Source: Priapulus caudatus
Lineage: Eukaryota; Priapulida; Priapulimorpha; Priapulimorphida; Priapulidae
Direction of reading: 5' to 3'
Assembly (NCBI RefSeq): GCF_000485595.1
Contig: NW_014577956.1
Location: forward strand, 53,966-90,216
DNA: 36,251 bases
Shown here: positions 1 through 8,675 of the stretch, one piece after another
Layout of the letters: every line of letters begins with the position of its first letter
Position numbering within the stretch: the first letter of the stretch is position 1
Made by a program: the position numbers and the translations under genes
Notes under the pieces: model-generated
Databases searched by the model: none
Told to the model about the DNA's origin: nothing
What the model saw: the letters and a program-made list of their open reading frames with translations, nothing else

Positions 1-639
1 TACGTTCAGTTACTTACACACCACAAATTGTTGTGTGTTGCTAACCTTTTTGTACCCCCTTACATTGATAACTCTATGGTCCTATGGAGCGCTATTTCAA
101 CATAATAGACATACTTTTGGTGCGCGATTTCAACCACTTTTATGAGGCGCAATGATGCGCGCACCATGGCACAATTTCGGGTGCGCGGTGGAGCGCGAGC
201 GCGATCGCGCCCCTTAAAAATGAAAGCCTGAAACTCCATGCATACTTTCAGTACATTCGGAAAATGGCACCGAAGAGACGTCCGACCCGAAGAAGTCAGA
301 GGTTGAAGAAGAATGTAGGAAATATATTATATACACATCCGCACCACTAAAAATGCTTTTAAATACTGTAAGATGGATGCTTATACTTCAAGTTGATTTG
401 CCCATATCTTTGTATATTAGTTATCGGTATTCTAATTTATCCAGACGTGCGGCACATACGTGAACTCTGTTTAGGTTCGCATGAACAAAAGTCAGTAAAT
501 AATATTCTTATTTATCGTATATACAGGGGGTACTCTATGGGTGGGGACCCAACCTTGTGCCAACAGGCCTGGGAACGGTTTCCAGTCTAACGTATGACCG
601 CCACCACAATCTGCATATGCTACGGATTACAAAAGCCAT
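1..639. other. no clear gene; AT-rich and GCGC-rich unique sequence
   Basis: I see no supported gene. The stretch 120-215 is rich in GCGC and GCGCGC. A 28-codon open frame at 264-350 starts in a good context (AAAATGG) and encodes a very basic start (many Lys/Arg). It could be a short first exon or chance, and I do not call it a gene. Confidence 0.4.
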
Positions 640-985
640 CACACCCTCACTCTCACCTTCCTTCGGTAATTTCCGTAATCAAATCTCTCAAATATCCCCC
701 AAAAACCTGCAAGGGTTTACAACAGGAATCAAATCTCTCCAAGGCACACCCTCAGAAAACTCGCAATGGTACAGCAACAAATCTCTCAAATACACCCTCA
801 GAAAACTCGCAATGGTTACAGCCAGATAAACACTACCCCCAGAAGACTCGCAAGGGTACGACTAGCAAAGCAGTCAAATGCCTCTCTCTCAAAAACACAC
901 CCCCAGAAAACTCGCAAGGGTAGAAGCTAAAAGAAAGCCAGAAGGCGCACCCCCAGAAAACTTGCAAAGGTGTCTGCAAAAGAGA
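640..985 (+). repeat. degenerate minisatellite with ACTCGCAA core
   Basis: A unit built around CAGAAAACTCGCAAGGGT, usually preceded by ACACCCCC or ACACCCTC, recurs at irregular 30-70 bp spacing (for example near 751, 801, 841, 902 and 953). Frames through it stay open only because the unit lacks stops in two frames. It is repeat DNA, not a coding region. Confidence 0.7.
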
Positions 986-1135
986 TCAGAGAGAAGGCAA
1001 GAAATCAGTCGGGATTTATACTGCGAGTTTGACGCCAGGTGGCACCGAGGGTGTGCCTATTTCAGCAACTGCGACCACCCTATTTGTTTTATAAAAATTA
1101 CTTAAAAAGACATTTCTTGTTCCGCATATTTTTAG

Positions 1136-1696
1136 GTCAATGTCCGTCCTAATCGAAAGCACAAGATACCACTTCGGCTCAACAGCAATGAATTTTTTCT
1201 GCCGTTCAAGAAGAGGAGATCTATAATTGACAGTGTATGGGCGGAAGGAGACTGTAAAAGCATAGCTGAACCCCATGGTGAGAATGGCAATATTCATGTC
1301 CCTAATGACGAAGAGGGTGATAGCAATATCTGCAGAGTAGGCAAAGAAAAAGTAGTGAATGAAAACAACAAGGGTGATAATGAGAAAATGGAAAATAACG
1401 AACCTGCAGACAAGGGAGATAATGACGCAAAAAGTGATGTTCAGGATAATTATCATGACGGTAGAAAGGTAAATAAGACGTGTGACAAGAAAAAAAGGGG
1501 CAGGAGAAGGAAAGGGTGTGAAACCAAAGACAATGACAATGAGGACAATCGAAAGAGAAAAAGAAATAACACACATGAAAGTTATAGATTGGAGTCACAA
1601 GACAACAGACTATGTGACAATGATGAGATAAAGGATGAGTGGAGCAAAGTTAGAGGTAAAAAACGAGGGAAACAAAGAACTGTTAGAAGAGTATGA
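1136..1696 (+). CDS. unrecognised exon-like open frame, charged and basic/acidic
   Basis: An open frame of about 187 codons follows a good 3' splice site (pyrimidine-rich ATATTTTTAG, AG at 1134-1135). An in-frame Met lies at 1355. The product is strongly hydrophilic: a basic patch around 1210-1240, then Asn/Asp/Glu/Lys-rich sequence with a Lys/Arg cluster near 1490-1520. No family is recognised. Near 1640-1690 the acidic reading moves to another frame (open from 1635), which suggests an indel. It may be the 5' part of the transposase-like gene that follows at 2590, since both are plus strand and adjoining, but nothing proves the link. Confidence 0.35.
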   Translation, partial: VNVRPNRKHKIPLRLNSNEFFLPFKKRRSIIDSVWAEGDCKSIAEPHGENGNIHVPNDEEGDSNICRVGKEKVVNENNKGDNEKMENNEPADKGDNDAKSDVQDNYHDGRKVNKTCDKKKRGRRRKGCETKDNDNEDNRKRKRNNTHESYRLESQDNRLCDNDEIKDEWSKVRGKKRGKQRTVRRV

Positions 1697-2580
1697 GGAT
1701 GAGGAAGAAGCAGTTTCAGATGATGAGAGGGATGACGAAGATGTTTCAGAAAATGAGAATGAAGAGAATGATATAGAAGATAGGGAGGGATATGAAGAGG
1801 GAGATAAATACAAGTTACAGAAGATGAGGGGAATGAAGAAGATGGTTTTGAAGACGAGTCAGAAAATGGGGTGAATGAAGAACAGGAGTTAGATGGTGAG
1901 GGTGACGAAAAAGAGGATTTAGAAGATGGGCGTGACAAAGAAGATAAGTCAGAAGATGAAGGGACTGAAGAAGAGGACTCAAGAGATGATGGGAATGAAG
2001 AGGACGAGTTCGAGGACAAGCATGACGAATGAGAGGAAGAAGAGGACTCAAGAGATGACGGGAATAAAGAAGAGGAATCAAGAGATGACGGGGATGAAGA
2101 AGAGTACTCAAGAGATGACGGGAATGAAGAAAAGTACTCAAGAGATGACGGGAATGAAGAAAAGTACTCAAGAGATGACGGGAATGAAGAAGAGGACTCA
2201 AGAGATGACGGGAATGAAGAAGAGGACTCAAGAGATGACGGGAATGAAGAAGAGAACTCAAGAGATGACGGGAATGAAGAAGAGGACTCAAGAGATGACG
2301 TGAAGAGGACTAGTTAGAAAACGATGGCAATAAAGAAGAGGAAGGGTATGAGGAAGATGAGGATGAAGAGGAAGAGGGGTTAGAAGATGCGGAGGACGAA
2401 GACAAAGGACTACGAGATGGAAGACACGAACACGAGGAGTGTGCAGATGAAGGAAACAGGGATGAGGGGCAAGAAAACGAGGGGCTTGAAGATCAGGAGT
2501 TAGAAGATAAGAGGGATAAAGGTGATAGGAATGAAGATGACAGAAGTGAAGAACACCATTACATTGCTCTTACCGTAGCT
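1635..2580 (+). repeat. acidic-coding low-complexity tract with nine 30-bp tandem units
   Basis: Purine-rich GAAGAAGAGGA-type sequence. From about 2034 to 2302 a 30-bp unit containing ACTCAAGAGATGACGGGAAT repeats about nine times with few differences. In the acidic frame each unit reads as ten residues, roughly EEEDSRDDGN, and the flanking DNA encodes similar Glu/Asp-rich sequence. An in-frame TGA near 2030 and frame changes mean the frame is no longer intact. The unit length is a multiple of three, which suggests the array grew while translated. The opposite-strand Ser/His/Leu-rich frames are shadows. Confidence 0.6.
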
Positions 2581-2589
2581 TAATGGCAG

Positions 2590-4492
2590 CTCATCCGACC
2601 AGAGAAATCGTCAAGTACCCAACGTAAAATGAGGGGACAGTGGACCACCATGTTCTATGAAAAATTTAGTGAAGATAATCCCAGCTGCACATTATCATTT
2701 AAATTCAATAGGGTGAGAAGGCTTTATTCGAGAAAGAAAAACGCTCCGTTTTCTAGAGGCAAGGCCATATGCCGGAGACCATCATGCCAGGCCGTTCATC
2801 AATTTACAATCCAAGAAGAGCCAGGTGAAGAAGAGGACGAAATTCGAGTTGGTTACACCAACATAGGAGGAATTGTTCAGCATGAACAAGATGAAACATC
2901 ATCCCGTCTATTGATGGGGACTCGTCGTGGGTTTTCCACTGCAAATGCTGAGGCTGTTGGTGTAACCAACCTGTTCTATGAAAATCTCTCTGAAGCTCCT
3001 GAGGCGCAACTCAGGTCAGGAAATCTCACAATGGTTCCCTCAAAGGCAGTCCTAAGAAAGGCCGTTTCAGAGATCCTACAGCAAGAGATGATGCACAAGG
3101 ACAAAATTCAGGAGGTCCTTCTCCTGAAGAAGGTGTATGCAGACGAAGAGGATCCCTTCATCCAATACGTTTCTGCCGATCCCTTTTCGGTGCAACTTTT
3201 CTGCCGTGAGCAGATAGACATCCTCTGCAATTTGTCTAAAAAAACGTGAACTCAACATATACTTTGATGCCACAGGAAGTATCCTCCAGAAGATTCCCGA
3301 GCAGCATCGTGTTCTACTTTACTCACTTGTAGTAAAAGATGAGGTTGATCTCCCTCCCATCTCTGTTGGGGACTTCCTTTCATCTTACCACACGATAACA
3401 GCCCTAGTACACTTTTTGCAATCTATCATCAGGGCAGGGAAGGTTGAAAGACATCACGAGATACATCCGAGGAAGGTTGAGTCTGACTGGAGCTAGGCCT
3501 TAATACAAAGCTGCTTAAACGTTTTTAACAAAATGACAGTAAAGATGTACCTCAAGACTGCGATGCAGATATATCAGAAGGACTATGCACATGTCAGAGA
3601 TTTGACGGTCGTGCATTTGTGCACCGCTCATATAATGCACAATCTGTCTACAAACCTGAGAAAAACAACAAAACAGAATAAAAAACAAAGGAAGATTGTC
3701 ATGAACATGATGACGTGCATCATTAACTCAACATCGCTTGAGGAAGCATCGAACATCTTCAAGGATTGCTGCATAATCTTACAATCCAAAGAGCAAACCG
3801 ACCAGCTTAAAGCAGTCCTGAACAGGATTTGGCGTAAGGCTCTACCCTATAACACAGAGATGGACGAAGAAAGCGATAAGGTCAGTCCAAGTGACAATGT
3901 CCCATACGAGAAGGACATTATAGATGACAAGGGGACAATAATGGCAGCGTCTCCATTCACTGCCCATTTCATTAACATTGAACAGAATGTTGAGGAAACA
4001 GAAGGGGGACATGGCTTGTCCAATGAATTCAGGTCGGAGCAGCATCTCAAACTACTGCTCAACAAGTACTTGCCCATCTATCCCATGCTAAGTGGCATGC
4101 TACTTGGGGATCTGGACAGATACTCACGGGACAGCGACATCACATCTGAAGAACAGACAGAGACAAGGGACACAAATGCGCCTGTTGAGGCATGGTTCAA
4201 GATGGTAAAAGTTGATGTCTTGCGGAGAAAACGTGGATTGAGACCGGCCAACTTCATCCGTAAACTGAAGAAAACAATCAGGGGCTGATTGAGGGAACGA
4301 CTTCATCCATCCAGTGGCAATAGAGGCAAGAAGAATACGCCGTCCAAAAAGAGAAAGAAAATGACAAGTACACTTGGAGATGACATTATTAGCGTTGACC
4401 TGTCACAAGATGGGTGGTGTCGGAACCAAAAAAAAACAAAAAAAATCAGAAGCTTCACAATCCCAACAAAATGCCAAGAGCAACAAATTTGA
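2590..4492 (+). pseudogene. broken MULE-like (DATGS-type) transposase-family gene
   Basis: I recognise a family common in fish and invertebrate genomes, usually annotated as uncharacterised and resembling MULE/Mutator-type DDE transposases; the assignment is from memory. The N-terminal part (2590-3249) carries Cys/His pairs (RRPSCQAVH). The second part contains FDATGS (Asp codon 3266-3268), a second Asp in ESDW (3485-3487), and the C-x2-H-like CTAHIMH near 3630. Breaks: a one-base slip in the A-run at 3238-3245 changes frame; TAG at 3494-3496 sits where the family has Trp; TGA at 4286-4288 interrupts the C-terminal tail, which stays open to 4492. The tail is Lys-rich. I could not find terminal inverted repeats. 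Confidence 0.5.
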
Positions 4493-4916
4493 TACATGCA
4501 TTTTGGGGACCCATTACCTGCAGAATCTTTAATATTGTTCCGTTATCAACCAGTGTATCAGATTTGGGATTGAATTTAGTTCATTTGACCGAATGCAGAG
4601 GGCAGCACCTTACTGTAACCATTTAGAGCATCCGCAGAGAAGATGACTGCCTCCATGGTTTCAGACAAGGCTGTTTTGGAAGGTAAGAATTTGTTCAAAA
4701 AACCTTTGTAGCGTAAAATAAATGTCATATGCTGGTATTGGTTTGTGATATTATACCCTATAGAATATATGGATGTGTTCAATTGCTGTTAGTAAATAGA
4801 AACGGGTGTTTTGATGGTAGTTTATTTTTCATGTATCAAATTTGATACAATGGTAAGTAAGTTGTGGTGAATTGAGTGTATGACAAATTTTCATTCCCTG
4901 CTTATTTTTCTTCCAG
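4493..4916 (+). other. noncoding stretch ending in a 3' splice site
   Basis: No coding signal seen. The last bases (CTTATTTTTCTTCCAG, AG at 4915-4916) form a good polypyrimidine-AG acceptor directly before the ATG of the piggyBac-like frame, so this is probably the end of an intron or the 5' region of that transposon. Confidence 0.4.
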
Positions 4917-5453
4917 ATGAACAAACACAGGAGAATAAATATCGCAGATGTTCTGGATGCTGTTCTAGCATCAGACAGTGAATTCGATGAACTCTCGGAT
5001 GTGGATGACTCCGATGATGGCTGGCTTGATGAGGATGATGTCCATCCTGCATCAGAGGACGCAGGTGATTCCGAGAGAGAAAATGATGGTAACTCTGCTG
5101 AATCAGATGCATCATCAGATGATGATGTACCATTGGCCAGGATTGCAACCACAACAAGGGGACAAGCAAATGCCGGAACAAATCTACAAACTCCTTACTA
5201 CTTATATGATGCTCGACGTACATTTGTTCCACCATCTACTGAATTTGTCAGTGCCTCTGTAACTCCAGAACCAAGATATGCAACACCTTATGAATATTTC
5301 AAGGGCTTTGTTACGAATGATATGATTGCCAAATTAGCTCTTGAAACAAACCTGTATGCTCATGAAAAATCTGGCTTGAATATGAATGCAACTATGCAAG
5401 AAATAGAACAATTCATGGGCATCTATTTCAAAATGGGACTCGTGAAAATGCCT
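4917..5453 (+). pseudogene. piggyBac-type transposase, N-terminal fragment
   Basis: About 179 codons from ATG 4917. Residues 1-75 are Asp/Ser/Glu-rich, as in PGBD4-like proteins. From about residue 125 the pattern YEYFKGFVTNDMI, then TNLYAHEKS, then IEQFMGIYFKMGLVKMP matches the start of the piggyBac DDE domain (DDE_Tnp_1_7), recognised by eye. None of the catalytic Asp motifs is present. The match stops at an ambiguous N (5454) in a homopolymer, after which the frame reads unrelated sequence to 5540. Full-length family members have 500-600 residues, so two thirds is missing. Whether the break is biological or an assembly join cannot be told here. Confidence 0.65.
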
Positions 5454-5602
5454 NTTTTTTGCAAAAAAAACACAGGCAACCCATGCACAGTTTATTTGGA
5501 ACAACAACCATTGCTTCTTGACGGCGAAAATGTCGGATAGAGTGTGTTGTTTCAGCACAGCCGGCCTGTATACATTGATAGTAATTAATTCGGTTAAAAA
5601 AT

Positions 5603-5652
5603 GGGTCTTTGTTTTCGAGACTTTGGGGGGGTAATCTCGAAAACAAAGACCC
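5603..5652. repeat. perfect 18-bp hairpin, GGGTCTTTGTTTTCGAGA
   Basis: GGGTCTTTGTTTTCGAGA (5603-5620) is followed after 14 bases by its exact reverse complement (5635-5652). The loop carries a G-run (TTTGGGGGGG). Confidence 0.9.
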
Positions 5653-5735
5653 TGCTATTATTTGCGGATATGGTAGACAATGTTTGCGAAACACCAATTA
5701 ACGAAGATTTTTAGTGCTTCAGTATATTTTTCGAG

Positions 5736-5796
5736 AGGTCTTTGTTTTCGAGGTCTTAGGTCTTAGGTCTTCGTTTTCGAGGTCTTTGTTTTCGAT
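5736..5796 (+). repeat. clustered direct copies of the GGTCTTTGTTTTCGA unit
   Basis: Three GGTCTT(C/T)GTTTTCGA-like copies, plus short GGTCTTA repeats, lie just before the LTR remnant. They share their core with the hairpin at 5603-5652. This DNA stands where the body of the gypsy 5' LTR should be. Confidence 0.75.
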
Positions 5797-5801
5797 ACTA
5801 C

Positions 5802-5820
5802 CGGACACACTCCGCCTACA
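5802..5820 (+). repeat. 5' LTR remnant (last 19 bp)
   Basis: Matches the end of the 3' LTR (14928-14946) at 18 of 19 positions and ends in CTACA. The sequence before it is unrelated to the LTR. Confidence 0.75.
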
Positions 5821-5845
5821 TTGTTGCCGTGACGTCGTGTCCTGG
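5821..5845 (+). promoter_or_regulatory. possible primer binding site
   Basis: Starts immediately after the LTR end. The stretch TGTTGCCGTGACG resembles tRNA-Arg-type primer sites of some gypsy elements but lacks the expected TGG start. Tentative. Confidence 0.25.
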
Positions 5846-5943
5846 GTCTCCTTTGCGATAACATATAGACGCTACCACTATACTGTCACGATCACGAACC
5901 TTGAGCCAGACGAGAACGACTTGCGTACGAGAACTAATTATAG

Positions 5944-5953
5944 ACGGGTAAGT
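5944..5953 (+). promoter_or_regulatory. candidate 5' splice site in the retroviral leader
   Basis: CGGGTAAGT with GT at 5948-5949 fits the donor consensus closely. It lies in the untranslated leader, 117 bases before the gag ATG. Paired with the acceptor at 11197-11198 it would give a spliced env mRNA, as known for errantiviruses. Confidence 0.45.
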
Positions 5954-6064
5954 CTACCATTTGTTACCAGCGTTATAATTGTAAATTTAAACGTCGTAGC
6001 GTGCTATTACTTCAGTTCTGAACGTGTTCGTTGTTTGACTTCTGTGTAACCATCTATCCTTACC

Positions 6065-7308
6065 ATGGCTACCCCTGCCTCCCCACCTACCGACGATACG
6101 GCATCCCCGTTTATCGCTGATGCTCCTCTAAACCCCTACGATAATATGCCGACTTTACAGCAGCAGGTTTATCAAATCGAGCCTGAAATCGAATCGCCAC
6201 AGCTTTCCCCTCCCCCAGAATCTGCCTTCACTATAACGCAGTTAGCGTCTGTTTTTGGTCAAGCTTTGCGACCCTCGCTTGATACAATAGGCGAGAGTGT
6301 GGATAAATCATTAAGATTAGCGGAATTGCGTGGGTCGATACCGAAGTTCTCGGGCGCGCCAGGACCGTTACAAGTGAGTTTCTACACAGCATGACAGCAA
6401 TACAAGCATTACAGTTGGTAAGAGCGCAGATAACCGTAAGTGATACACAGTTTCTTTCGTTAGCGTTATCGTCACTCATTGATGGGGCTGCCCAGTTTGC
6501 GAGACGGCAGTTGCTCGTCGAGCCGAATATGACGTGGTTACACATGTTTCAACTATTGCAGAAGCAATATTTAAACCCGGCTGACATTCCGCGCGCGCAG
6601 TCAGCGTTAAACGAATTTCGGCAGAATCGTAATGAGAGTCCGCGCGCGTGTGCTCAGCGTTTAGTAGAACTCGCCGAATGTGCTTACCCTCATGTTAACC
6701 GTAATGAGCATTCTTTTCAGACACGTTTAATTGAGATTTTTACCGCAGCTTTAAATTTAGTTCCATCTCAACGCGCGTTAATTAAGTCTAAACCTCAAAC
6801 GTTGGAACGGGCAGTCGAAATTTGTGTTGCGCAAACAGTGGTCGAGGCGGAGTTAGGAGCGATTCACCGTACACGCGCAGCACACCAGCCCACGGTAGGT
6901 ATGAGTGACGAGGGTGCGGGGGTGGCGAATTATTCGGAAGTGCGACGCGTCTCACGTAATGAGGAGGTGTCTCGTACTAGCGAATATGAAGCTATAACCC
7001 ACCAACTCAAGCAGTTCACCGCCTTGATGAAGGAGCATACGGAAATGTTAATTAGTGTTAAGAATGATTTTGCAGCCGCCATGACAGCTGTACGTGCTAT
7101 AGTTACTAGTCAGTCATCGTCTGTTGCTACTCGTCAACCCGATACGAATGCACCTTTGTTACCCGCCCCACCCTATCCGCAGCGCTTCCCCCCGATGCCA
7201 CCACGTACCCCTGTACGTTGCTATAATTGTCAGCGATTGGGGCATATGGCTGGTGAGTGCAGGATGCGTGGAAAAGCGCAGGGAAACGCTACGGGGGGTC
7301 GCATGTAA
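6065..7308 (+). pseudogene. gag: gypsy gag, one frame break
   Basis: The start ATG at 6065 is in an ideal context (ACCATGG). The first 109 residues are Pro/Thr/Ser-rich. Near 6370-6390 the frame changes, and the rest is open from 6391 to 7308 (305 residues). That part has the helical capsid-like region typical of Ty3 Gag (WLHMFQLLQKQYLN, then AQRLVELAECAYP) and near its end one CCHC zinc knuckle (CYNCQRLGHMAGEC, about 7216-7260) for RNA packaging. A Pro-rich spacer precedes the knuckle. The frame break is probably a single-base change, because the Gag-like sequence continues directly. pol follows in the -1 frame, overlapping by about 50 bases. Confidence 0.8.
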
Positions 7309-8675
7309 GATTCGCGCGTGCGTCACATACCCCGCCCGCGTTCCCATATCTCCTTGTGTCTTCTTCACTTACAGCTAATAATACACCGCGTTGTATGGTG
7401 TCTATTTCAGGGAAGCCAATGTATGCTCTTGTTGACTCTGGCGCCGATCTAAGTCTCCTCGATACGCACCAGTGGCGAGCGGCCACACAGCAGCGCCACG
7501 CCCCACTAATGCGTACTAATTATTCTGTTTTGTTGTCTGCAAGCGGGCATCAATTACCCGTCCTCTGAGCGATGGTGCTTCCCCTGACGGTTGAGGGACG
7601 AGTAATATCTGTTCTTTTTCATGTTGTTGAAAATTTGCCGAGGCCTTGTGTTATTGGTGCTGACTTTTTACGATTACATGGGGTCGTGCTTGACCTTAAA
7701 GCAAATGTTTTGCAGATGGGTAGATTAATTGTTCCTTTACTCACACCTAACGATGATAAGCCTGTGTTCGCGAGATTGGCGGCAGCTGTTACGCTTCGGC
7801 CGCACTCTCACATCAGGTGTCAGTTTCAGTTACCGAGGTCGCTAAATAAGGTTTCTAGATTGTATCTTAATACAATTCGTTGTAGGTATTCTTGCGATAT
7901 AAAGATAGCTCGGGCTTCTGCTAAGGTTACGGATTCTGAAACAGTCTCCTATGTTGTGTTTAATTTAGGCTCAAACCTAATAAGGCTGCCGTGTAATTCT
8001 ATTTTGGGAGTTTTTCAGGTTAATACGCATTGTTCGCAGCCATCTTCGCTTGCAGTCGTGGCTCCGCCTTTGCACGTGGCGCCCTCGTGTGAGCAAATTC
8101 CCGCAGCGGCTATTTCTACAGCAGCTATTTCTACGCCGTCTGACGTAGGTCCTTCAAGTGAGTTGTCATTTGAGAAGTCGGTTAGCCATGTTACTGATAC
8201 GGACCAGCGTGTTTCGTTACTTACGTTTCTAAATAGGAATGAGGCCGCCTTTGCGAAATCAAGTACGGATTTGGGTAGGACTCACCTTACGGAGTTCTAT
8301 ATCGATACTCAAGGTAACCGACCAATTCGTTCTAAGCCTTATAGACTAAGCGTCGCACATGCGAGAATAGTTGATGAAAAGGTGCAGGAATTGTTGCAAG
8401 CTGGATTAATTCGGGAATCATGCAGTCCTTGGGCTGCGCCTGTTATTCTAGTTCCGAAAAAGGATTCAGATTGGAGATTATGTATTGATTTTAGGCGTTT
8501 AAACGCAGTCACTGTCCGCGATGGCTTCCCGCTTTCTTTGGTCGACGATGTTCTACATCAGCTAGTTTTTGTTCAGCATATCATCAAATGCCCATTGCTA
8601 GGAAGCATCAACATAAGGCGAGTTTTGTCACACCTTCCTGTCAAATGGAATTCAAAAACTTGGCGTACGAGTTAA
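7257..8675 (+). pseudogene. pol: gypsy pol, 5' part: protease and N-terminal RT
   Basis: The frame is open from 7257 and is reached from gag by a -1 shift. The aspartic protease active site is VDSGADLS (Asp 7434-7436). An in-frame TGA at 7566-7568 (probable CGA to TGA) interrupts the protease; the frame then continues with the protease flap/end region (VIGADFLRLHG). The RT N-terminal motifs follow: KPYRLS, VQELLQAGLIRES, SPWAAPVILVPKKDSDWRLCIDFRRLN and FPLSLVDDVLHQL (to about 8565). After that the frame loses homology. The block that should carry RT motif A with the first catalytic Asp is missing, and the RT continues in another frame from about 8575. The enzyme is therefore inactive in this copy. 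Confidence 0.85.
7281..7287 (+). promoter_or_regulatory. candidate -1 ribosomal frameshift site GGGAAAC
   Basis: GGGAAAC is read in the gag frame as G GGA AAC, the exact phase needed for X XXY YYZ slippage. A -1 shift enters the protease frame, which is open from 7257. A weak downstream stem is possible (CGGGG 7292-7296 with CCCCG 7330-7334). A second in-phase heptamer, G GGG GGT, lies at 7293-7299, just before the gag stop. Confidence 0.6.

Noticed and set aside
640..985. CRISPR-like array
   Set aside because: Units are degenerate, spacing is irregular, and everything else is eukaryotic transposon sequence.
1582..2291. Minus-strand Ser-rich and His/Leu-rich open frames
   Set aside because: They are the reverse of the GAAGAAGAG repeat; the repeat lacks stops in those frames.
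5454..5540. Extension of the piggyBac frame to 5540
   Set aside because: After the N the residues no longer follow the family, and the homopolymers suggest a frame error or a join.
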